Below, in pieces: positions 54,403 to 64,000 of a DNA stretch of 64,000 nucleotides. A program made the translations under genes and the position numbers. The notes beneath the pieces are model-generated. The model saw nothing but the letters and a program-made list of their open reading frames with translations, was not told the origin of the DNA and ran no database searches. This DNA is from an uncultured Pseudomonadota bacterium (GTDB lineage: Bacteria; Pseudomonadota; Gammaproteobacteria; Burkholderiales; Methylophilaceae), in NCBI GenBank assembly GCA_903876765.1, contig CAIRBH010000031.1:1-64000 (forward strand), given 5' to 3'. How positions within the stretch are numbered: position 1 is the first letter of the stretch; every line of letters starts with the position of its first letter.

Positions 54403-55191
54403 TTAGAATGTTTTTTGTACGAATGCAGTGAAAGTGCTTTTGGCAATACTACCGCCAGTATAAGCACTAGCACCATATAGTGCATCACTAGCATTGGTGT
54501 CTGTGTAATAACCACCGACATTTACACCATTACTGAAGGCCTTGGTTGCACCAATTTTCCAGTCAGTATATGAAGCTTCAGATAATGCTGCACCATCATA
54601 CTTTTGCCGACCAGCATGTAAGTTAGCGGTGATGCCTGTTTCACCAATTGGGTAATTGGCATTTAATTCAACATAATAAGTACCACGTGCATCTGGAGAA
54701 CCTAAGCCATTTTTGGACGCTACGTAAGACAGTTTAGCCTGTAGCCATTGATAACTTAAAGCACCTGATACTTCAGTGGTATCAGCGGTTGTTTTATCAG
54801 CTAGCTTATCGCCTGGGTAAATGTATTGTAGTACCGTGAAATCGTAACCCAAGCCCGTTGCACCTATAGTATTGCGATAACCACCGTAAACATCTATTTC
54901 TAAGCTAGAGTTAGCATACACGCTAGCATCTTCTAGCCAGCTGATGTTAGATGCCCAAGTGCCTAGGTAAAAACCGCTGGCATGAGTAAAATCTACCCCA
55001 CCTTGTAAAGCTGGTTTTTGTGAAGTTTGTGATAAGCCGCGAAACAGGTATTGGCTATACAAACCCACGTTGTAGCTAATGGTATAAGCTGGCGCTGGGG
55101 CTGCTGCGGGCGCTGCCGCTTCTTCAGCAAAAACTGCGGTTGGAACTGATAGTGCGGTGAGCACGGCTAGTGATAATAAAGATTGACGCAT
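54403..55191 (-). CDS. TorF-family outer-membrane porin
   Basis: A 262-residue protein with a signal peptide (SLLSLAVLTALSVPTAVFAE) and an Ala/Pro-rich start of the mature region. It is made of short amphipathic strands (YNVGLYSQYLFRGLSQTSQKPALQGGVDF, typical of the TIGR02001/TorF family) and ends with phenylalanine (FVQKTF), the outer-membrane signature. It is the first gene of the operon with glnK and amtB, so it may serve as the outer-membrane entry for ammonium or methylammonium. AAGGAGA precedes the ATG. Confidence 0.88.
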   Translation of the reverse strand: MRQSLLSLAVLTALSVPTAVFAEEAAAPAAAPAPAYTISYNVGLYSQYLFRGLSQTSQKPALQGGVDFTHASGFYLGTWASNISWLEDASVYANSSLEIDVYGGYRNTIGATGLGYDFTVLQYIYPGDKLADKTTADTTEVSGALSYQWLQAKLSYVASKNGLGSPDARGTYYVELNANYPIGETGITANLHAGRQKYDGAALSEASYTDWKIGATKAFSNGVNVGGYYTDTNASDALYGASAYTGGSIAKSTFTAFVQKTF

Positions 55192-55259
55192 GTTACTTCT
55201 CCTTGATTAACGTTTAGAATAAATAAAAGACTATTCGAAGATACATAAGCAAGCAACGT

Positions 55260-55274
55260 GCCATAAAATATTAT
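55260..55274 (-). promoter_or_regulatory. Sigma-54 promoter of the porin-glnK-amtB operon
   Basis: The minus strand reads TGGCACGTTGCTTGC, a complete -24/-12 element with GG and GC 12 bp apart. The predicted start, near 55248, leaves a 57-nt leader. This agrees with NtrC/RpoN control of glnK-amtB known in other proteobacteria. No clear NtrC site was found upstream by eye. Confidence 0.82.
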
Positions 55275-55372
55275 GTTTATAATCAGCAACATAGATAAAA
55301 TTTTTATGTACTTGCGTTTTGTCTTTATGCGCTAAAACCTGATAAACTAACGTCTAAACCTAAGGAGCTGAT

Positions 55373-55609
55373 ATGTTTAACGCAGATAAACTTAACGAAA
55401 TATCTAATAAAATCAAAGAGGTAGTCAACAACTCCCCTTTGGGCGATACGGAAAAAAATATACACGCACTATTAAAGAGCGTCTTCACCAAAATGGAGCT
55501 AGTCACGCGCGAGGAGTTTGATGTTCAAACTGAAGTGCTGCGCAACACGCGTGAAAAGTTAGAAGCACTAGAAAAAAAGCTAAGCGAATTAGCCGCTCAA
55601 ACCAAGTAA
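55373..55609 (+). CDS. ubiK: Ubiquinone biosynthesis accessory factor UbiK (BMFP domain)
   Basis: A 78-residue, mainly coiled-coil protein. MFNADKLNEISNKIKEVVNNSPLGD matches the start of UbiK/YqiC, and the C-terminal half (REEFDVQTEVLRNTREKLEALEKKLSEL) is the coiled coil that trimerises it. UbiK helps the UbiJ-containing complex of aerobic ubiquinone synthesis. AAGGAG precedes the ATG. It lies 14 bp before comM. Confidence 0.88.
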   Translation: MFNADKLNEISNKIKEVVNNSPLGDTEKNIHALLKSVFTKMELVTREEFDVQTEVLRNTREKLEALEKKLSELAAQTK

Positions 55610-55623
55610 GCGCATAGCCTGCC

Positions 55624-57147
55624 ATGAGTTTAGCCGTTCTGCATAGCCGCGCCTTAAGTGGTATGGATGCGCCAGAGGTGGTGGTTGAGGTGCATCTTGC
55701 CAATGGCTTGCCTAGCTTTACTATAGTCGGCTTGCCAGAAGTAGAGGTAAAAGAAAGTAAAGACCGTGTGCGTGCGGCCTTGCAGACCGCTCAATTTGAG
55801 TTTCCAGCACGGCGTATCACGGTCAACCTTGCACCAGCAGATTTACCCAAAGAAAGTGGCCGTTATGATTTGCCGATAGCGCTAGGCATATTGGCCGCTT
55901 CTGGGCAAATTCCAACAGCGCCATTAGCCCATTATGAATTTGCTGGTGAATTGGCGCTCACTGGCGAGCTGCGGCCGATACGTGGGGCGCTGGCCATGAC
56001 TTCTAGTATCATGCGCGACACTAATAACTCGGCTTATCAGGGGGCGCGCCAAAAGCGTGCGTTCATACTGCCACAAACTAGTGCGACAGAAGCTGCTTTG
56101 GTGCGTGACGCCATTATTTACCCAGCCACTAGCCTACTTGAAGTCTGCGCGCACCTGGCTGGACACAGCTCATTAAGCCAGTTAGCGGCCAATGATAGTG
56201 TCAAAGAAATTGCTTATCCTGATTTTAGCGATGTCAAAGCGCAAAGTATGCCCAAGCGAGCCTTAGAAATAGCAGCTGCTGGCGGCCATAGCCTGCTTAT
56301 GAGTGGTCCGCCAGGCACAGGCAAAAGTATGTTGGCATCAAGATTTGTTGGCATATTGCCGCAATTGACCGAGTCAGAAGCGCTAGAATCTGCAGCCATA
56401 CAGTCGCTTAATGGCAATTACAAGTTAGAAAATTGGAAGCGCAGGCCTTACCGAGCGCCGCACCACACTGCATCAGCGGTGGCATTAGTCGGTGGCGGTG
56501 GCATACCGCGCCCTGGTGAAATTAGTTTGGCACATCACGGTGTATTGTTTTTAGACGAGCTGCCCGAGTTTGACCGTAAAGTATTAGAGGTATTGCGCGA
56601 GCCGCTAGAAAGTGGTCGTATTACCATCTCACGTGCGGCGCGGCAGGCGGACTTCCCAGCAAATTTTCAGCTGATTGCTGCGATGAATCCTTGCCCTTGT
56701 GGTTATTTAGGCCATCACAATCAAAAATGTCGCTGCACGCCAGATCAAATATCGCGTTATCGAGCAAAAATTTCTGGCCCTTTATTAGACCGCATAGACT
56801 TGCACATTGAAGTGCCTGCGCTGAAAGAAGAAGAGCTGATGAGCGCTAATGTGAGTGAACCCTCACAAGCGATTAGAGCTAGGGTAGAAAAGGCGCGAGC
56901 CAAGCAACTGGTCAGACAAGGCAAACCTAACCATTTGCTGGGGACTAAAGAAATAGACATTTATTGTGCAACGACTGAAGCGAGTTTAACCCTATTAAAA
57001 ACAGCTATAACACGCCTCAACCTATCTGCTAGAGCTTACCATCGCATTTTAAAAGTGGCGCGCAGCATTTGTGATCTAAGCGACCAAAGCAATATTCAGC
57101 CTGCCCATATTGCCGAAGCGATTCAATACCGCAGACACGATAGTTAA
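55624..57147 (+). CDS. comM: YifB/ComM family Mg-chelatase-like AAA+ ATPase
   Basis: A 507-residue protein with an N-terminal Lon-like domain (LPSFTIVGLPEVEVKESKDRVRAAL) and an AAA+ core. Walker A is GPPGTGKSMLASR, Walker B is LFLDELPEF, and AAMNPCPCGYLGH is the cysteine segment of this family. The C-terminal Mg-chelatase domain is near 400-500. ComM is a helicase promoting branch migration in natural transformation in Vibrio; it is widely conserved. Confidence 0.93.
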   Translation: MSLAVLHSRALSGMDAPEVVVEVHLANGLPSFTIVGLPEVEVKESKDRVRAALQTAQFEFPARRITVNLAPADLPKESGRYDLPIALGILAASGQIPTAPLAHYEFAGELALTGELRPIRGALAMTSSIMRDTNNSAYQGARQKRAFILPQTSATEAALVRDAIIYPATSLLEVCAHLAGHSSLSQLAANDSVKEIAYPDFSDVKAQSMPKRALEIAAAGGHSLLMSGPPGTGKSMLASRFVGILPQLTESEALESAAIQSLNGNYKLENWKRRPYRAPHHTASAVALVGGGGIPRPGEISLAHHGVLFLDELPEFDRKVLEVLREPLESGRITISRAARQADFPANFQLIAAMNPCPCGYLGHHNQKCRCTPDQISRYRAKISGPLLDRIDLHIEVPALKEEELMSANVSEPSQAIRARVEKARAKQLVRQGKPNHLLGTKEIDIYCATTEASLTLLKTAITRLNLSARAYHRILKVARSICDLSDQSNIQPAHIAEAIQYRRHDS

Positions 57148-57184
57148 CAAACCAAGGCGATACAAAGTAATACTGATAAGCCAA

Positions 57185-57193
57185 TGTTATAAT
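57185..57193 (+). promoter_or_regulatory. Extended -10 promoter of metH
   Basis: TGTTATAAT is a perfect extended -10 element. Transcription would start at about 57200 and give a leader of less than 30 nt, too short for a cobalamin riboswitch. Confidence 0.5.
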
Positions 57194-57227
57194 TCGCCAT
57201 CTATTAAAAAACAGCCCCACATCTTTT

Positions 57228-60200
57228 ATGTCTCAAGCATTGTCGTCCAGCACTGAAAAAATCCTCAGAGATTTACTCGCTCAACGTATTCTGATACTAG
57301 ACGGTGCCATGGGCACGATGATTCAGCAATACAAATTGACCGAAGCCGATTATCGCGGCCAGCGTTTTGCTGATTTTGCCGCCCCAGCAGGGCAACGCGA
57401 GCTATTTGTTAAAGGTAATAATGAGCTGTTGACAATCACCCAGCCGCATATTATTCAAGAAATTCATGAAAAATATTTAGCTGCTGGGGCGGACATTATT
57501 GAAACCAATACTTTTGGCGCCACCAGTGTAGCGCAAGATGACTACCACATGGCGCACTTGGTGTATGAAATGAACTTGCAAGCGGCCAAGTTAGCCAAGG
57601 CCTCATGCCAGAAATATAGCACGCCCGATAAACCGCGCTTTGTGGCAGGCACCCTAGGCCCCACGCCTAAAACAGCCAGTATTTCGCCAGATGTGAATGA
57701 CCCTGCCGCACGTAATGTGAATTTTGACCAATTGGTCACCGCTTATTTAGAACAAACGCGTGCCTTAGTTGAAGGTGGCGCAGATATTTTAATGGTAGAA
57801 ACCATTTTTGATACGCTAAACTGCAAAGCGGCCTTATTTGCCATTGACGCATACTTTGCAGAAGCGGGTGTACGTCTACCTATCATGATTTCAGGCACAG
57901 TGACCGATGCTTCTGGGCGAATTTTATCTGGCCAAACCGTTAGCGCATTTTGGCATTCTGTACGCCATGCAAAACCGCTGACCATAGGGCTAAATTGCGC
58001 TTTAGGCGCGACCTTAATGCGACCTTACGTAGAAGAGATTGCAAAAATAGCCGATACTTTTGTCTGCATTTACCCAAATGCTGGCTTGCCTAACCCCATG
58101 TCGGATACTGGCTTTGATGAAACACCAGACGTGACATCAAGCTTAGTCAAAGAGTTTGCAGAAAGTGGCTTTTTAAACATAGCTGGCGGCTGCTGTGGCA
58201 CAACGCCAGCGCATATTCATGCAATCTATCAGGCCATTAAAGACATCGCGCCAAGACCCGTCCCAACATTAGCGCAAACGCTTAAATTATCGGGTTTAGA
58301 GCCCTTTACCATTGATGATAACGCATTGTTCGTCAACGTCGGTGAGCGTACCAATGTCACAGGCAGCAAAGCTTTTGCACGCATGATTATTAATGAACAA
58401 TATGATGAAGCCTTAACCGTGGCGCGCCAGCAGGTAGAAAACGGTGCGCAAGTGATAGACATTAACATGGACGAAGGCATGTTAGATGCCGTGAAAGCCA
58501 TGACGCACTTTTTGAACCTGATTGCCTCAGAGCCAGATATTGCTCGTGTGCCGATTATGATTGATTCTAGCAAGTGGTCAGTCATAGAAGCGGGTTTAAA
58601 ATGTGTGCAAGGCAAAGCGATAGTCAACTCCATCTCTATGAAAGAGGGCGAGGCAGAATTTTTACGCCAGGCTAAACTTTGTCGGCGCTATGGCGCAGCC
58701 ATTATCGTCATGGCGTTTGATGAAAAAGGCCAAGCTGATACCTTTAACCGTAAAACTGAAATTTGCCAGCGTGCCTATGACTTATTGCTCGGTATTGACT
58801 TTCCGCCAGAAGACATTATTTTTGACCCCAACATTTTTGCCATTGCCACAGGCATAGAAGAACACAATAACTATGCGGTGGATTTTATTGAAGCCACTCG
58901 CTGGATTAAACAGCATTTACCACACGCTAAAATTTCTGGTGGCGTTTCTAATGTCAGCTTTAGCTTTAGGGGCAACGACCCAGCGCGTGAGGCGATACAC
59001 ACAGTATTTTTATACCATGCCATTCAAGCGGGCATGACCATGGGCATCGTCAATGCCGGCATGATGGGGGTGTATGACGACCTAGCCCCAGAGCTAAGAG
59101 AATGTGTTGAGAATGTCGTACTCAATCGCACGATTGATGTAGATAACCCCTTAGCCGCTACCGAGCGCATGATAGAAATGGCAGGTACGCTAGTGGCAGG
59201 CGGTAAAAAAGAAGCGGCAACACTGGCCTGGCGTGGTACGCCAGACGCGCCCAGCCCAGTAGAAAAGCGCCTAAGTTACGCGATGGTGCATGGCATTACC
59301 GAGTTTATTGTAGCTGATACCGAAGAAGCGCGTGCCGCGACTGCAACAAATGGCGGCAGACCTATTCATGTGATTGAAGGGCCGCTGATGGATGGCATGA
59401 ATATCGTCGGCGACTTGTTTGGGCAGGGTAAGATGTTCTTACCGCAAGTGGTTAAATCGGCGCGGGTGATGAAGCAAGCGGTGGCGCATTTAATTCCTTA
59501 CATTGAAGCAGAAAAAGCCGCCGATGAAAAACGTACTGGCGTGCAGGCCAAACCTAAAGGCAAAATGGTCATCGCCACGGTGAAGGGCGACGTACATGAT
59601 ATTGGTAAAAATATCGTCTCGGTGGTGTTGCAGTGTAATAATTTTGAAGTGGTAAATATGGGCGTGATGGTGCCCGCGGCTGAAATTTTAGCCATGGCTA
59701 AAGCAGAAAATGCAGACATTATTGGCTTATCGGGGCTCATTACGCCTTCCTTAGAAGAAATGACACATATCGCCAAAGAAATGCAGCGCGACCCGTATTT
59801 TAAAGCCTTAAAAATGCCGTTGCTGATAGGTGGCGCCACGACCTCACGTGCTCATACCGCCGTAAAAATTGCCCCGCACTATGATGGGCCAATTATTTAC
59901 GTGCCCGACGCTTCCCGCTCAGTGTCTGTCATGCAGTCGCTACTTACCCTAGAGACGCGCGCCGCTTATATTGATGAAGTGGCGGCGGACTATGAAAAAG
60001 CGCGTCATCAACATGCCAATAAAAAAGGCACGCCTATGTTGACTATTCAAGCCGCGCGGGCGAATAAAGCTAAACTATCTTTTACGGGTAAATATGCGCC
60101 AGTCAAACCCAAATTTATTGGTAGAAGAGAGATTAAAAACGCTGATTTAAGCGTGATTGCCCAATATATAGACTGGACACCGTTTTTTCAGACTTGGGAT

Positions 60201-61016
60201 TTAGCGGGCTTTTACCCAGCCATCTTAACTGACGCACTGGTCGGTGAAACGGCGACAAAACTCATGGCCGACGCACAAGCCATGTTGAAAAAAATCATAG
60301 ATGGCCGCTGGCTAACAGCCAATGGCGTGATTGCCTTATTGCCTGCCAATACAGTCAATGATGATGATATTGAAGTCTATACCGATGAAAATCGCAGCCA
60401 ACTGGCTTTCACCTATTATGGTATGCGTCAGCAAACGGTAAAACCAGTGATAGACGGCGTGCCGCGCCCCAACTTATGTTTGGCAGACTTCATTGCCCCT
60501 AAAGGCAGTGCAGATTATATCGGGATGTTTGCCGTGACAGCGGGTTTGGGCATAGAGAGTCGCATCAAAAAATTCGAAGACGCGCATGACGATTACAGCA
60601 GCATTTTACTCAAGGCTTTGGCTGACCGATTGGCCGAGGCCTTTGCCGAATATATGCATGAACGCATACGCACCGATTTTTGGGGCTATGCGGCCAATGA
60701 AAATTTAGAAAAAGCGGATTTAATTAAAGAGCAATATCAAGGCATCAGGCCTGCGCCTGGCTACCCAGCTTGTCCAGATCATACGGTCAAACCAGAGATG
60801 TTTAAAGTATTGCAATGCGACGCCATAGCGATGCACTTAACTGAATCATTCGCCATGACGCCAGGCGCGGCTGTATCTGGCTTTTATTTTGCCCACGCGG
60901 ATGCGAAATATTTTAGTGTAGATAAAATAGCAGAAGATCAATTGCTAGATATGGCCAAGCGTAGAGGCCTAACAACAGAATATTTAGCGCGCTGGTTAGC
61001 GCCAAATTTAAGCTAG
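57228..61016 (+). CDS. metH: Cobalamin-dependent methionine synthase
   Basis: MetH transfers a methyl group from methyl-H4F to homocysteine. The 1262-residue protein contains all four modules. The homocysteine domain has [11 protein letters not shown] near 25 and zinc cysteines in GLNCALG and GGCCGTTP. The folate domain starts at about 370 ([19 protein letters not shown]). The B12 domain has DVHDIGKN with the cobalt ligand at H790. The activation domain is at about 930-1250 ([13 protein letters not shown]). Full length, no frameshift. It works downstream of the C1-folate pool that the NMG pathway can feed. Confidence 0.97.
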   Translation: MSQALSSSTEKILRDLLAQRILILDGAMGTMIQQYKLTEADYRGQRFADFAAPAGQRELFVKGNNELLTITQPHIIQEIHEKYLAAGADIIETNTFGATSVAQDDYHMAHLVYEMNLQAAKLAKASCQKYSTPDKPRFVAGTLGPTPKTASISPDVNDPAARNVNFDQLVTAYLEQTRALVEGGADILMVETIFDTLNCKAALFAIDAYFAEAGVRLPIMISGTVTDASGRILSGQTVSAFWHSVRHAKPLTIGLNCALGATLMRPYVEEIAKIADTFVCIYPNAGLPNPMSDTGFDETPDVTSSLVKEFAESGFLNIAGGCCGTTPAHIHAIYQAIKDIAPRPVPTLAQTLKLSGLEPFTIDDNALFVNVGERTNVTGSKAFARMIINEQYDEALTVARQQVENGAQVIDINMDEGMLDAVKAMTHFLNLIASEPDIARVPIMIDSSKWSVIEAGLKCVQGKAIVNSISMKEGEAEFLRQAKLCRRYGAAIIVMAFDEKGQADTFNRKTEICQRAYDLLLGIDFPPEDIIFDPNIFAIATGIEEHNNYAVDFIEATRWIKQHLPHAKISGGVSNVSFSFRGNDPAREAIHTVFLYHAIQAGMTMGIVNAGMMGVYDDLAPELRECVENVVLNRTIDVDNPLAATERMIEMAGTLVAGGKKEAATLAWRGTPDAPSPVEKRLSYAMVHGITEFIVADTEEARAATATNGGRPIHVIEGPLMDGMNIVGDLFGQGKMFLPQVVKSARVMKQAVAHLIPYIEAEKAADEKRTGVQAKPKGKMVIATVKGDVHDIGKNIVSVVLQCNNFEVVNMGVMVPAAEILAMAKAENADIIGLSGLITPSLEEMTHIAKEMQRDPYFKALKMPLLIGGATTSRAHTAVKIAPHYDGPIIYVPDASRSVSVMQSLLTLETRAAYIDEVAADYEKARHQHANKKGTPMLTIQAARANKAKLSFTGKYAPVKPKFIGRREIKNADLSVIAQYIDWTPFFQTWDLAGFYPAILTDALVGETATKLMADAQAMLKKIIDGRWLTANGVIALLPANTVNDDDIEVYTDENRSQLAFTYYGMRQQTVKPVIDGVPRPNLCLADFIAPKGSADYIGMFAVTAGLGIESRIKKFEDAHDDYSSILLKALADRLAEAFAEYMHERIRTDFWGYAANENLEKADLIKEQYQGIRPAPGYPACPDHTVKPEMFKVLQCDAIAMHLTESFAMTPGAAVSGFYFAHADAKYFSVDKIAEDQLLDMAKRRGLTTEYLARWLAPNLS

Positions 61017-61025
61017 GTAAAGCGT

Positions 61026-62414
61026 ATGCACATTCACATTTTAGGTATTTGCGGCACGTTTATGGGCGGCATTGCCGTATTGGCAAAAGAATCTGGCCAT
61101 AAAGTCACGGGCTGTGATGCCAATGTTTATCCACCCATGAGCACCCAGCTTGAGGCGCAAGGCATAGAACTTATCGAGGGTTTTGACCCCGCGCAAACTA
61201 CCCTCAAACCAGATATTTACGTGATAGGCAATGTGGTGACGCGCGGCAATCCCTTGATGGAAGAAATTTTAAATCGCGGCTTGCCTTATATTTCTGGCCC
61301 GCAATGGCTGGCGGAGAATGTCTTGCAAGGTAAATGGGTACTAGCGGTGGCAGGCACCCATGGCAAAACCACGACCAGCGCTATGCTCGCTTGGCTATTG
61401 GAGTATGCAGGTTTAGCGCCAGGCTTTTTAATTGGCGGCGTACCGCAAAACTTTTCGGTTTCGGCGCGTTTACCGCAAGCACCGCAACAAGATAGCAAGA
61501 GCATTTCGCCATTTTTTGTCATAGAAGCCGACGAATACGATACAGCGTTTTTTGATAAGCGCTCAAAGTTTGTGCACTATCACCCACGCACTGCGATATT
61601 GAATAATCTAGAATATGACCATGCCGATATATTTGAAAATTTAGCGGCCATAGAAAAGCAGTTTCATCATTTAGTGCGTACTGTGCCTGCACAAGGCTTG
61701 CTGGTAATCAACGGGAAAGAGGCCAGTTTGCAAGGTGTGATTGATAAAGGTTGCTGGACGCCCGTTGAAAAGTTTGGCTCAGATAGTAACTGGCAAGCGG
61801 CTAATGCGCAGGCGGATGGCAGTTTTGATGTAATGTTTGCCGGTGAGCTGCAAGGTCATGTTGCTTGGGATTTGCTCGGTGAACATAACCGTATGAATGC
61901 CCTAGCCAGTATTGCTGCGGCTCGCCATGTAGGGGTTAGTGTGGCAGTAGCCATAGAGGCATTGGCACAATTTAAAAATGTAAAACGCCGCATGGAGTCT
62001 CGTGGGGTGGTCAATGGCGTCACGGTTTATGATGATTTTGCTCATCACCCCACCGCTATTAGCACCACGCTGGCAGGCTTACGCAGCAAAGTGGGCAAAG
62101 CGCACATTCTGGCGGTATTAGAGCCGCGCTCAAATACCATGAAGCTCGGCGTCATGAAAAATGCCTTACCAGAGAGCTTGGCTCAAGCTGATTTAGTGTT
62201 TTGCTACGGCGCAAATTTAGGCTGGGATGCCAGCGCAGCACTAGCCCCCATACAAAATAAAGCCCGTGTTTATGATGATTTAGCGGTGATGGTGGCAGCT
62301 ATTGTTGCTGCGGCTTACTCTGGCGACTACGTATTAGCCATGAGTAATGGTGGCTTTGGCGGCGTACACCAAAAAATACTTGATGGGCTAAAGCTAAAAT
62401 TTTTGGAAGCGTGA
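61026..62414 (+). CDS. mpl: UDP-MurNAc:L-alanyl-gamma-D-glutamyl-meso-DAP ligase
   Basis: Mpl reuses the murein tripeptide in peptidoglycan recycling. The 462-residue Mur ligase begins MHIHILGICGTFMGGIAVLAKESGHKVTGCD and has the ATP site AGTHGKTTTSAMLAW. ViEADEYDTAFFDKRSKFVHYHPRT-type text follows, and DDFAHHPTAI with EPRSNTMKLG is typical of Mpl as opposed to MurC. It starts 9 bp after metH. Confidence 0.95.
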   Translation: MHIHILGICGTFMGGIAVLAKESGHKVTGCDANVYPPMSTQLEAQGIELIEGFDPAQTTLKPDIYVIGNVVTRGNPLMEEILNRGLPYISGPQWLAENVLQGKWVLAVAGTHGKTTTSAMLAWLLEYAGLAPGFLIGGVPQNFSVSARLPQAPQQDSKSISPFFVIEADEYDTAFFDKRSKFVHYHPRTAILNNLEYDHADIFENLAAIEKQFHHLVRTVPAQGLLVINGKEASLQGVIDKGCWTPVEKFGSDSNWQAANAQADGSFDVMFAGELQGHVAWDLLGEHNRMNALASIAAARHVGVSVAVAIEALAQFKNVKRRMESRGVVNGVTVYDDFAHHPTAISTTLAGLRSKVGKAHILAVLEPRSNTMKLGVMKNALPESLAQADLVFCYGANLGWDASAALAPIQNKARVYDDLAVMVAAIVAAAYSGDYVLAMSNGGFGGVHQKILDGLKLKFLEA

Positions 62415-62418
62415 AGCC

Positions 62419-63420
62419 TTGCACAAGCAACGCATAAAACCAGCTTATCGCGCTCAAGCAAGTTTAATTGTTAGGTTTACAACAAAGTTAACAACCATGA
62501 GCGCGATGGCCATTGCCATCTGGCTATCCATTTTTGCACATGCCGTGTTGTTAAGCCTGCATTTTGAGCCTGAGCTTAAAAAAATTGCTGATAGGTTGCC
62601 AACTTTGCAGGTAATGTTGGTGAACGCTAAAACAAAAACCAAACCTAATAAGGCGGACGTATTAGCACAGGCCAATTTAGACCGTGGTGGCAATACTGAG
62701 CAAGATAGAAAAAAGCAGTCAGCATTACCTGCCATAGTGCGAAAAAAACTAGAGTCTACTGAGCCTGCTATGCTGCAAATGCAGCCCATAAAAAAAGCCA
62801 GTACCTTGGCAGATACCGAAACAAAAGAGCAAAAACGTGTGGCCGCGCTGGAAAAGCAAGCGCAAGCATTGCTGTCACAGCTACAGTCTAGTCATAAAGT
62901 TCAGTCGCAAACGCTAGAGAAATCTGTGGCTCAGCAGCCAGAAACTGGTCAGCAAGAACAAGCGAGCAAAACCCTGAATATGCAAGATTTAACTGCCGCC
63001 GCGCTAGAAATGGACAGGTTAGAGGCGCTGATCTCAAAACAGCAAGATGACTATCAAAAGCGCCCTAGACGTAAATTTATTGGTGCACGGGCCAGAGAAT
63101 ACAAATATGCCATGTATGTTGAATCTTGGCGGCAAAAAGTAGAAAAAGTCGGTAATCTGAATTACCCTGAGGCGGCCAAAAATCTAAAACTTTATGGTCA
63201 GCTACAAATGACAGTGTCAATTAAAGCTGATGGTAGTATAGAAGCGATAGAGCTCAACCGCAGTTCAGGGTCTAAAATATTAGATCAAGCGGCAAGGCAC
63301 ATTTTAGAATTGGCCGCACCCTACGCAAAGTTTTCTGACCAGATGCAAAGTGAAACGGATATTTTAAGCATCACCCGCACTTGGACCTTTACTAAGGAAG
63401 ATAGCTTGGCCACAGAATAA
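62419..63420 (+). CDS. TonB-like energy transducer
   Basis: A 333-residue inner-membrane protein. It has a basic N-terminus, one membrane span (MAIAIWLSIFAHAVLLSLHF), a long charged alpha-helical periplasmic region with Lys/Gln/Ala-rich text, and a C-terminal TonB-type domain (YPEAAKNLKLYGQLQMTVSIKADGSIEAIELNRSSGSKILDQAARHILELAAPYAKF). The start is TTG 62419, with GGAAG upstream, 4 bp after mpl; ATG 62500 is an alternative that removes the basic extension. No exbB/exbD genes are adjacent. Its partner receptor is unknown. Confidence 0.8.
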   Translation: MHKQRIKPAYRAQASLIVRFTTKLTTMSAMAIAIWLSIFAHAVLLSLHFEPELKKIADRLPTLQVMLVNAKTKTKPNKADVLAQANLDRGGNTEQDRKKQSALPAIVRKKLESTEPAMLQMQPIKKASTLADTETKEQKRVAALEKQAQALLSQLQSSHKVQSQTLEKSVAQQPETGQQEQASKTLNMQDLTAAALEMDRLEALISKQQDDYQKRPRRKFIGARAREYKYAMYVESWRQKVEKVGNLNYPEAAKNLKLYGQLQMTVSIKADGSIEAIELNRSSGSKILDQAARHILELAAPYAKFSDQMQSETDILSITRTWTFTKEDSLATE

Positions 63421-63421
63421 T

Positions 63422-63512
63422 TACCAACTACCAACTACCAACTACCAACTACCAACTACCAACTACCAACTACCAACTACCAACTACCAACTACCAACTA
63501 CCAACTACCAAC
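63422..63512. repeat. Heptanucleotide tandem repeat, 13 copies of TACCAAC
   Basis: Thirteen perfect head-to-tail units fill almost the whole space between the TonB-like gene and the ferredoxin gene. The array ends 9 bp before the ferredoxin ATG, so it occupies the place of its ribosome site and leader. Confidence 0.98.
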
Positions 63513-63521
63513 TAACTCCAC

Positions 63522-63836
63522 ATGACAAATCACTTCCAGCATCACGTTTTTTTCTGCCTAAATCAGCGCGAAGATGGCCAAGCATGCTGCATGGATAAAG
63601 GCGCAGAGCAGGCGTTTGACTATATGAAAGCCAGCGTTAAAAAATTAGGCTTAAATGCTAAAGGCAAGGTGCGTATAAATCGGGCGGGCTGTTTTGACCG
63701 CTGCGATCAAGGCCCGCTAATGGTGATTTATCCGCATGCCGTTTGGTACACATTTATTGATAATGATGATATTGATGAGATTATTGCCTCGCACTTAATT
63801 AAGGGTCAGGTAGTGGCGCGACTAGTGATTAGTTAG
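63522..63836 (+). CDS. Thioredoxin-like [2Fe-2S] ferredoxin
   Basis: A 104-residue protein of the thioredoxin-fold ferredoxin family. Cysteines lie in VFFCLNQREDGQACCMDKGAE and NRAGCFDRCDQGPLMVIYP, the usual four ligands of a 2Fe-2S cluster plus one extra. Such proteins are common in betaproteobacteria, often near mpl and tonB-like genes. No normal ribosome site is present; upstream is the heptamer array. Role in the cell unknown. Confidence 0.88.
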   Translation: MTNHFQHHVFFCLNQREDGQACCMDKGAEQAFDYMKASVKKLGLNAKGKVRINRAGCFDRCDQGPLMVIYPHAVWYTFIDNDDIDEIIASHLIKGQVVARLVIS

Positions 63837-63865
63837 CAGTCAAAATCCAGCCGCTAGTAGACAAT

Positions 63866-64000
63866 CTAAGCCAGCGAGGCGGCAAGCTGGTCTAGCAGTA
63901 ATTTTTTGCTGTTGCTGTCCAGCAACTGGGCGTGGCTATCTCGCTGTGCTGGTGCCCAGTGTGAATTAGGAAAATGCGCGTCATGCTCAAAACGTGGAAT
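63866..64000 (-). CDS. C-terminal end of an unrecognised protein (cut by window edge)
   Basis: On the minus strand an open frame enters at 64000 and ends with TAG at 63866-63868. It reads IPRFEHDAHFPNSHWAPAQR near the edge and ends SKKLLLDQLAASLA. Forty-four residues are visible, with codon use like its neighbours. I cannot name the family from this fragment. Confidence 0.55.
   Translation of the reverse strand: MPRFEHDAHFPNSHWAPAQRDSHAQLLDSNSKKLLLDQLAASLA

Noticed and set aside
57148-57227. Cobalamin or SAM riboswitch before metH
   Set aside because: The leader predicted from the extended -10 is under 30 nt, too short for either class.
58229-58633. 134-residue minus-strand frame inside metH
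   Set aside because: The metH frame is complete and carries all domains; the minus frame has no recognisable protein features.
63422-63512. Possible CRISPR array
   Set aside because: The units are 7 bp with no spacers; it is a simple tandem repeat.

Overview
This window is a piece of chromosome from an AT-rich betaproteobacterium, most likely a methylotroph of the family Methylophilaceae (Methylotenera-like). The main reason is a complete N-methylglutamate (NMG) pathway operon for methylamine oxidation, accompanied by a formaldehyde-activating-enzyme homologue. The housekeeping genes and a caa3-type cytochrome oxidase operon fit the same assignment. No phage, insertion sequence, CRISPR array or rRNA operon is visible. 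The family assignment rests on gene content and protein character, not on a database search.

Layout. 1-6.1 kb: housekeeping genes (topA partial, ttcA, a pteridine-reductase-like SDR, a MidA-type methyltransferase, trmB, engB). 6.3-9.8 kb: cytochrome c4, an orphan membrane histidine kinase, and a type IV pilin-like gene behind a consensus sigma-54 promoter. 10.3-15.3 kb: an aa3/caa3 oxidase operon on the minus strand (DUF2244 gene, coxB with fused cytochrome c, coxA, a 37-codon small assembly protein, ctaG, coxC). 15.7-20.7 kb: a three-gene plus-strand redox cluster. It encodes an FAD/NAD(P) oxidoreductase fused to two cyclic-nucleotide-binding domains and a four-cluster ferredoxin, a b-type membrane protein, and an FHA-decahaem cytochrome c. 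Together these look like a signal-gated electron conduit across the inner membrane, and I consider this the best candidate for a little-described system here.

20.7-36 kb: the methylamine island. On the minus strand, in order of transcription, lie mgdA-mgdB-mgdC-mgdD (NMG dehydrogenase), gmaS (gamma-glutamylmethylamide synthetase), mgsA-mgsB-mgsC (NMG synthase), and then an APC-family permease with three tiny membrane proteins. Divergent from mgdA is an N-formylglutamate amidohydrolase gene. Next come a Fae homologue lacking the usual catalytic histidine, an XRE-cupin regulator and a GNAT acetyltransferase. An AAACTTTTTT motif recurs in the two control regions.

37-64 kb: tRNA-Leu(CAA), queA, a DUF1097 protein, a lytic transglycosylase, proS, a shrunken uracil-DNA-glycosylase-like gene, rimI, tsaB, arfB, a DinG/YoaA helicase, an NlpC/P60 hydrolase, a SelW-like protein, ctpA, glcF, a DUF2322 gene and lgt. 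A nitrogen operon (porin-glnK-amtB) follows, with a perfect sigma-54 promoter. The window ends with ubiK, comM, metH, mpl, a TonB-like protein, a 13-copy heptamer repeat, a 2Fe-2S ferredoxin, and the end of an unrecognised gene.

Two wider patterns stand out. Several genes have a perfect TATAAT placed so that transcription would begin at or next to the start codon (leaderless mRNAs). Nitrogen and carbon supply are linked, because methylamine can enter by Amt-type or APC-type carriers and is oxidised by the NMG route to ammonium-assimilable glutamate plus C1 units.
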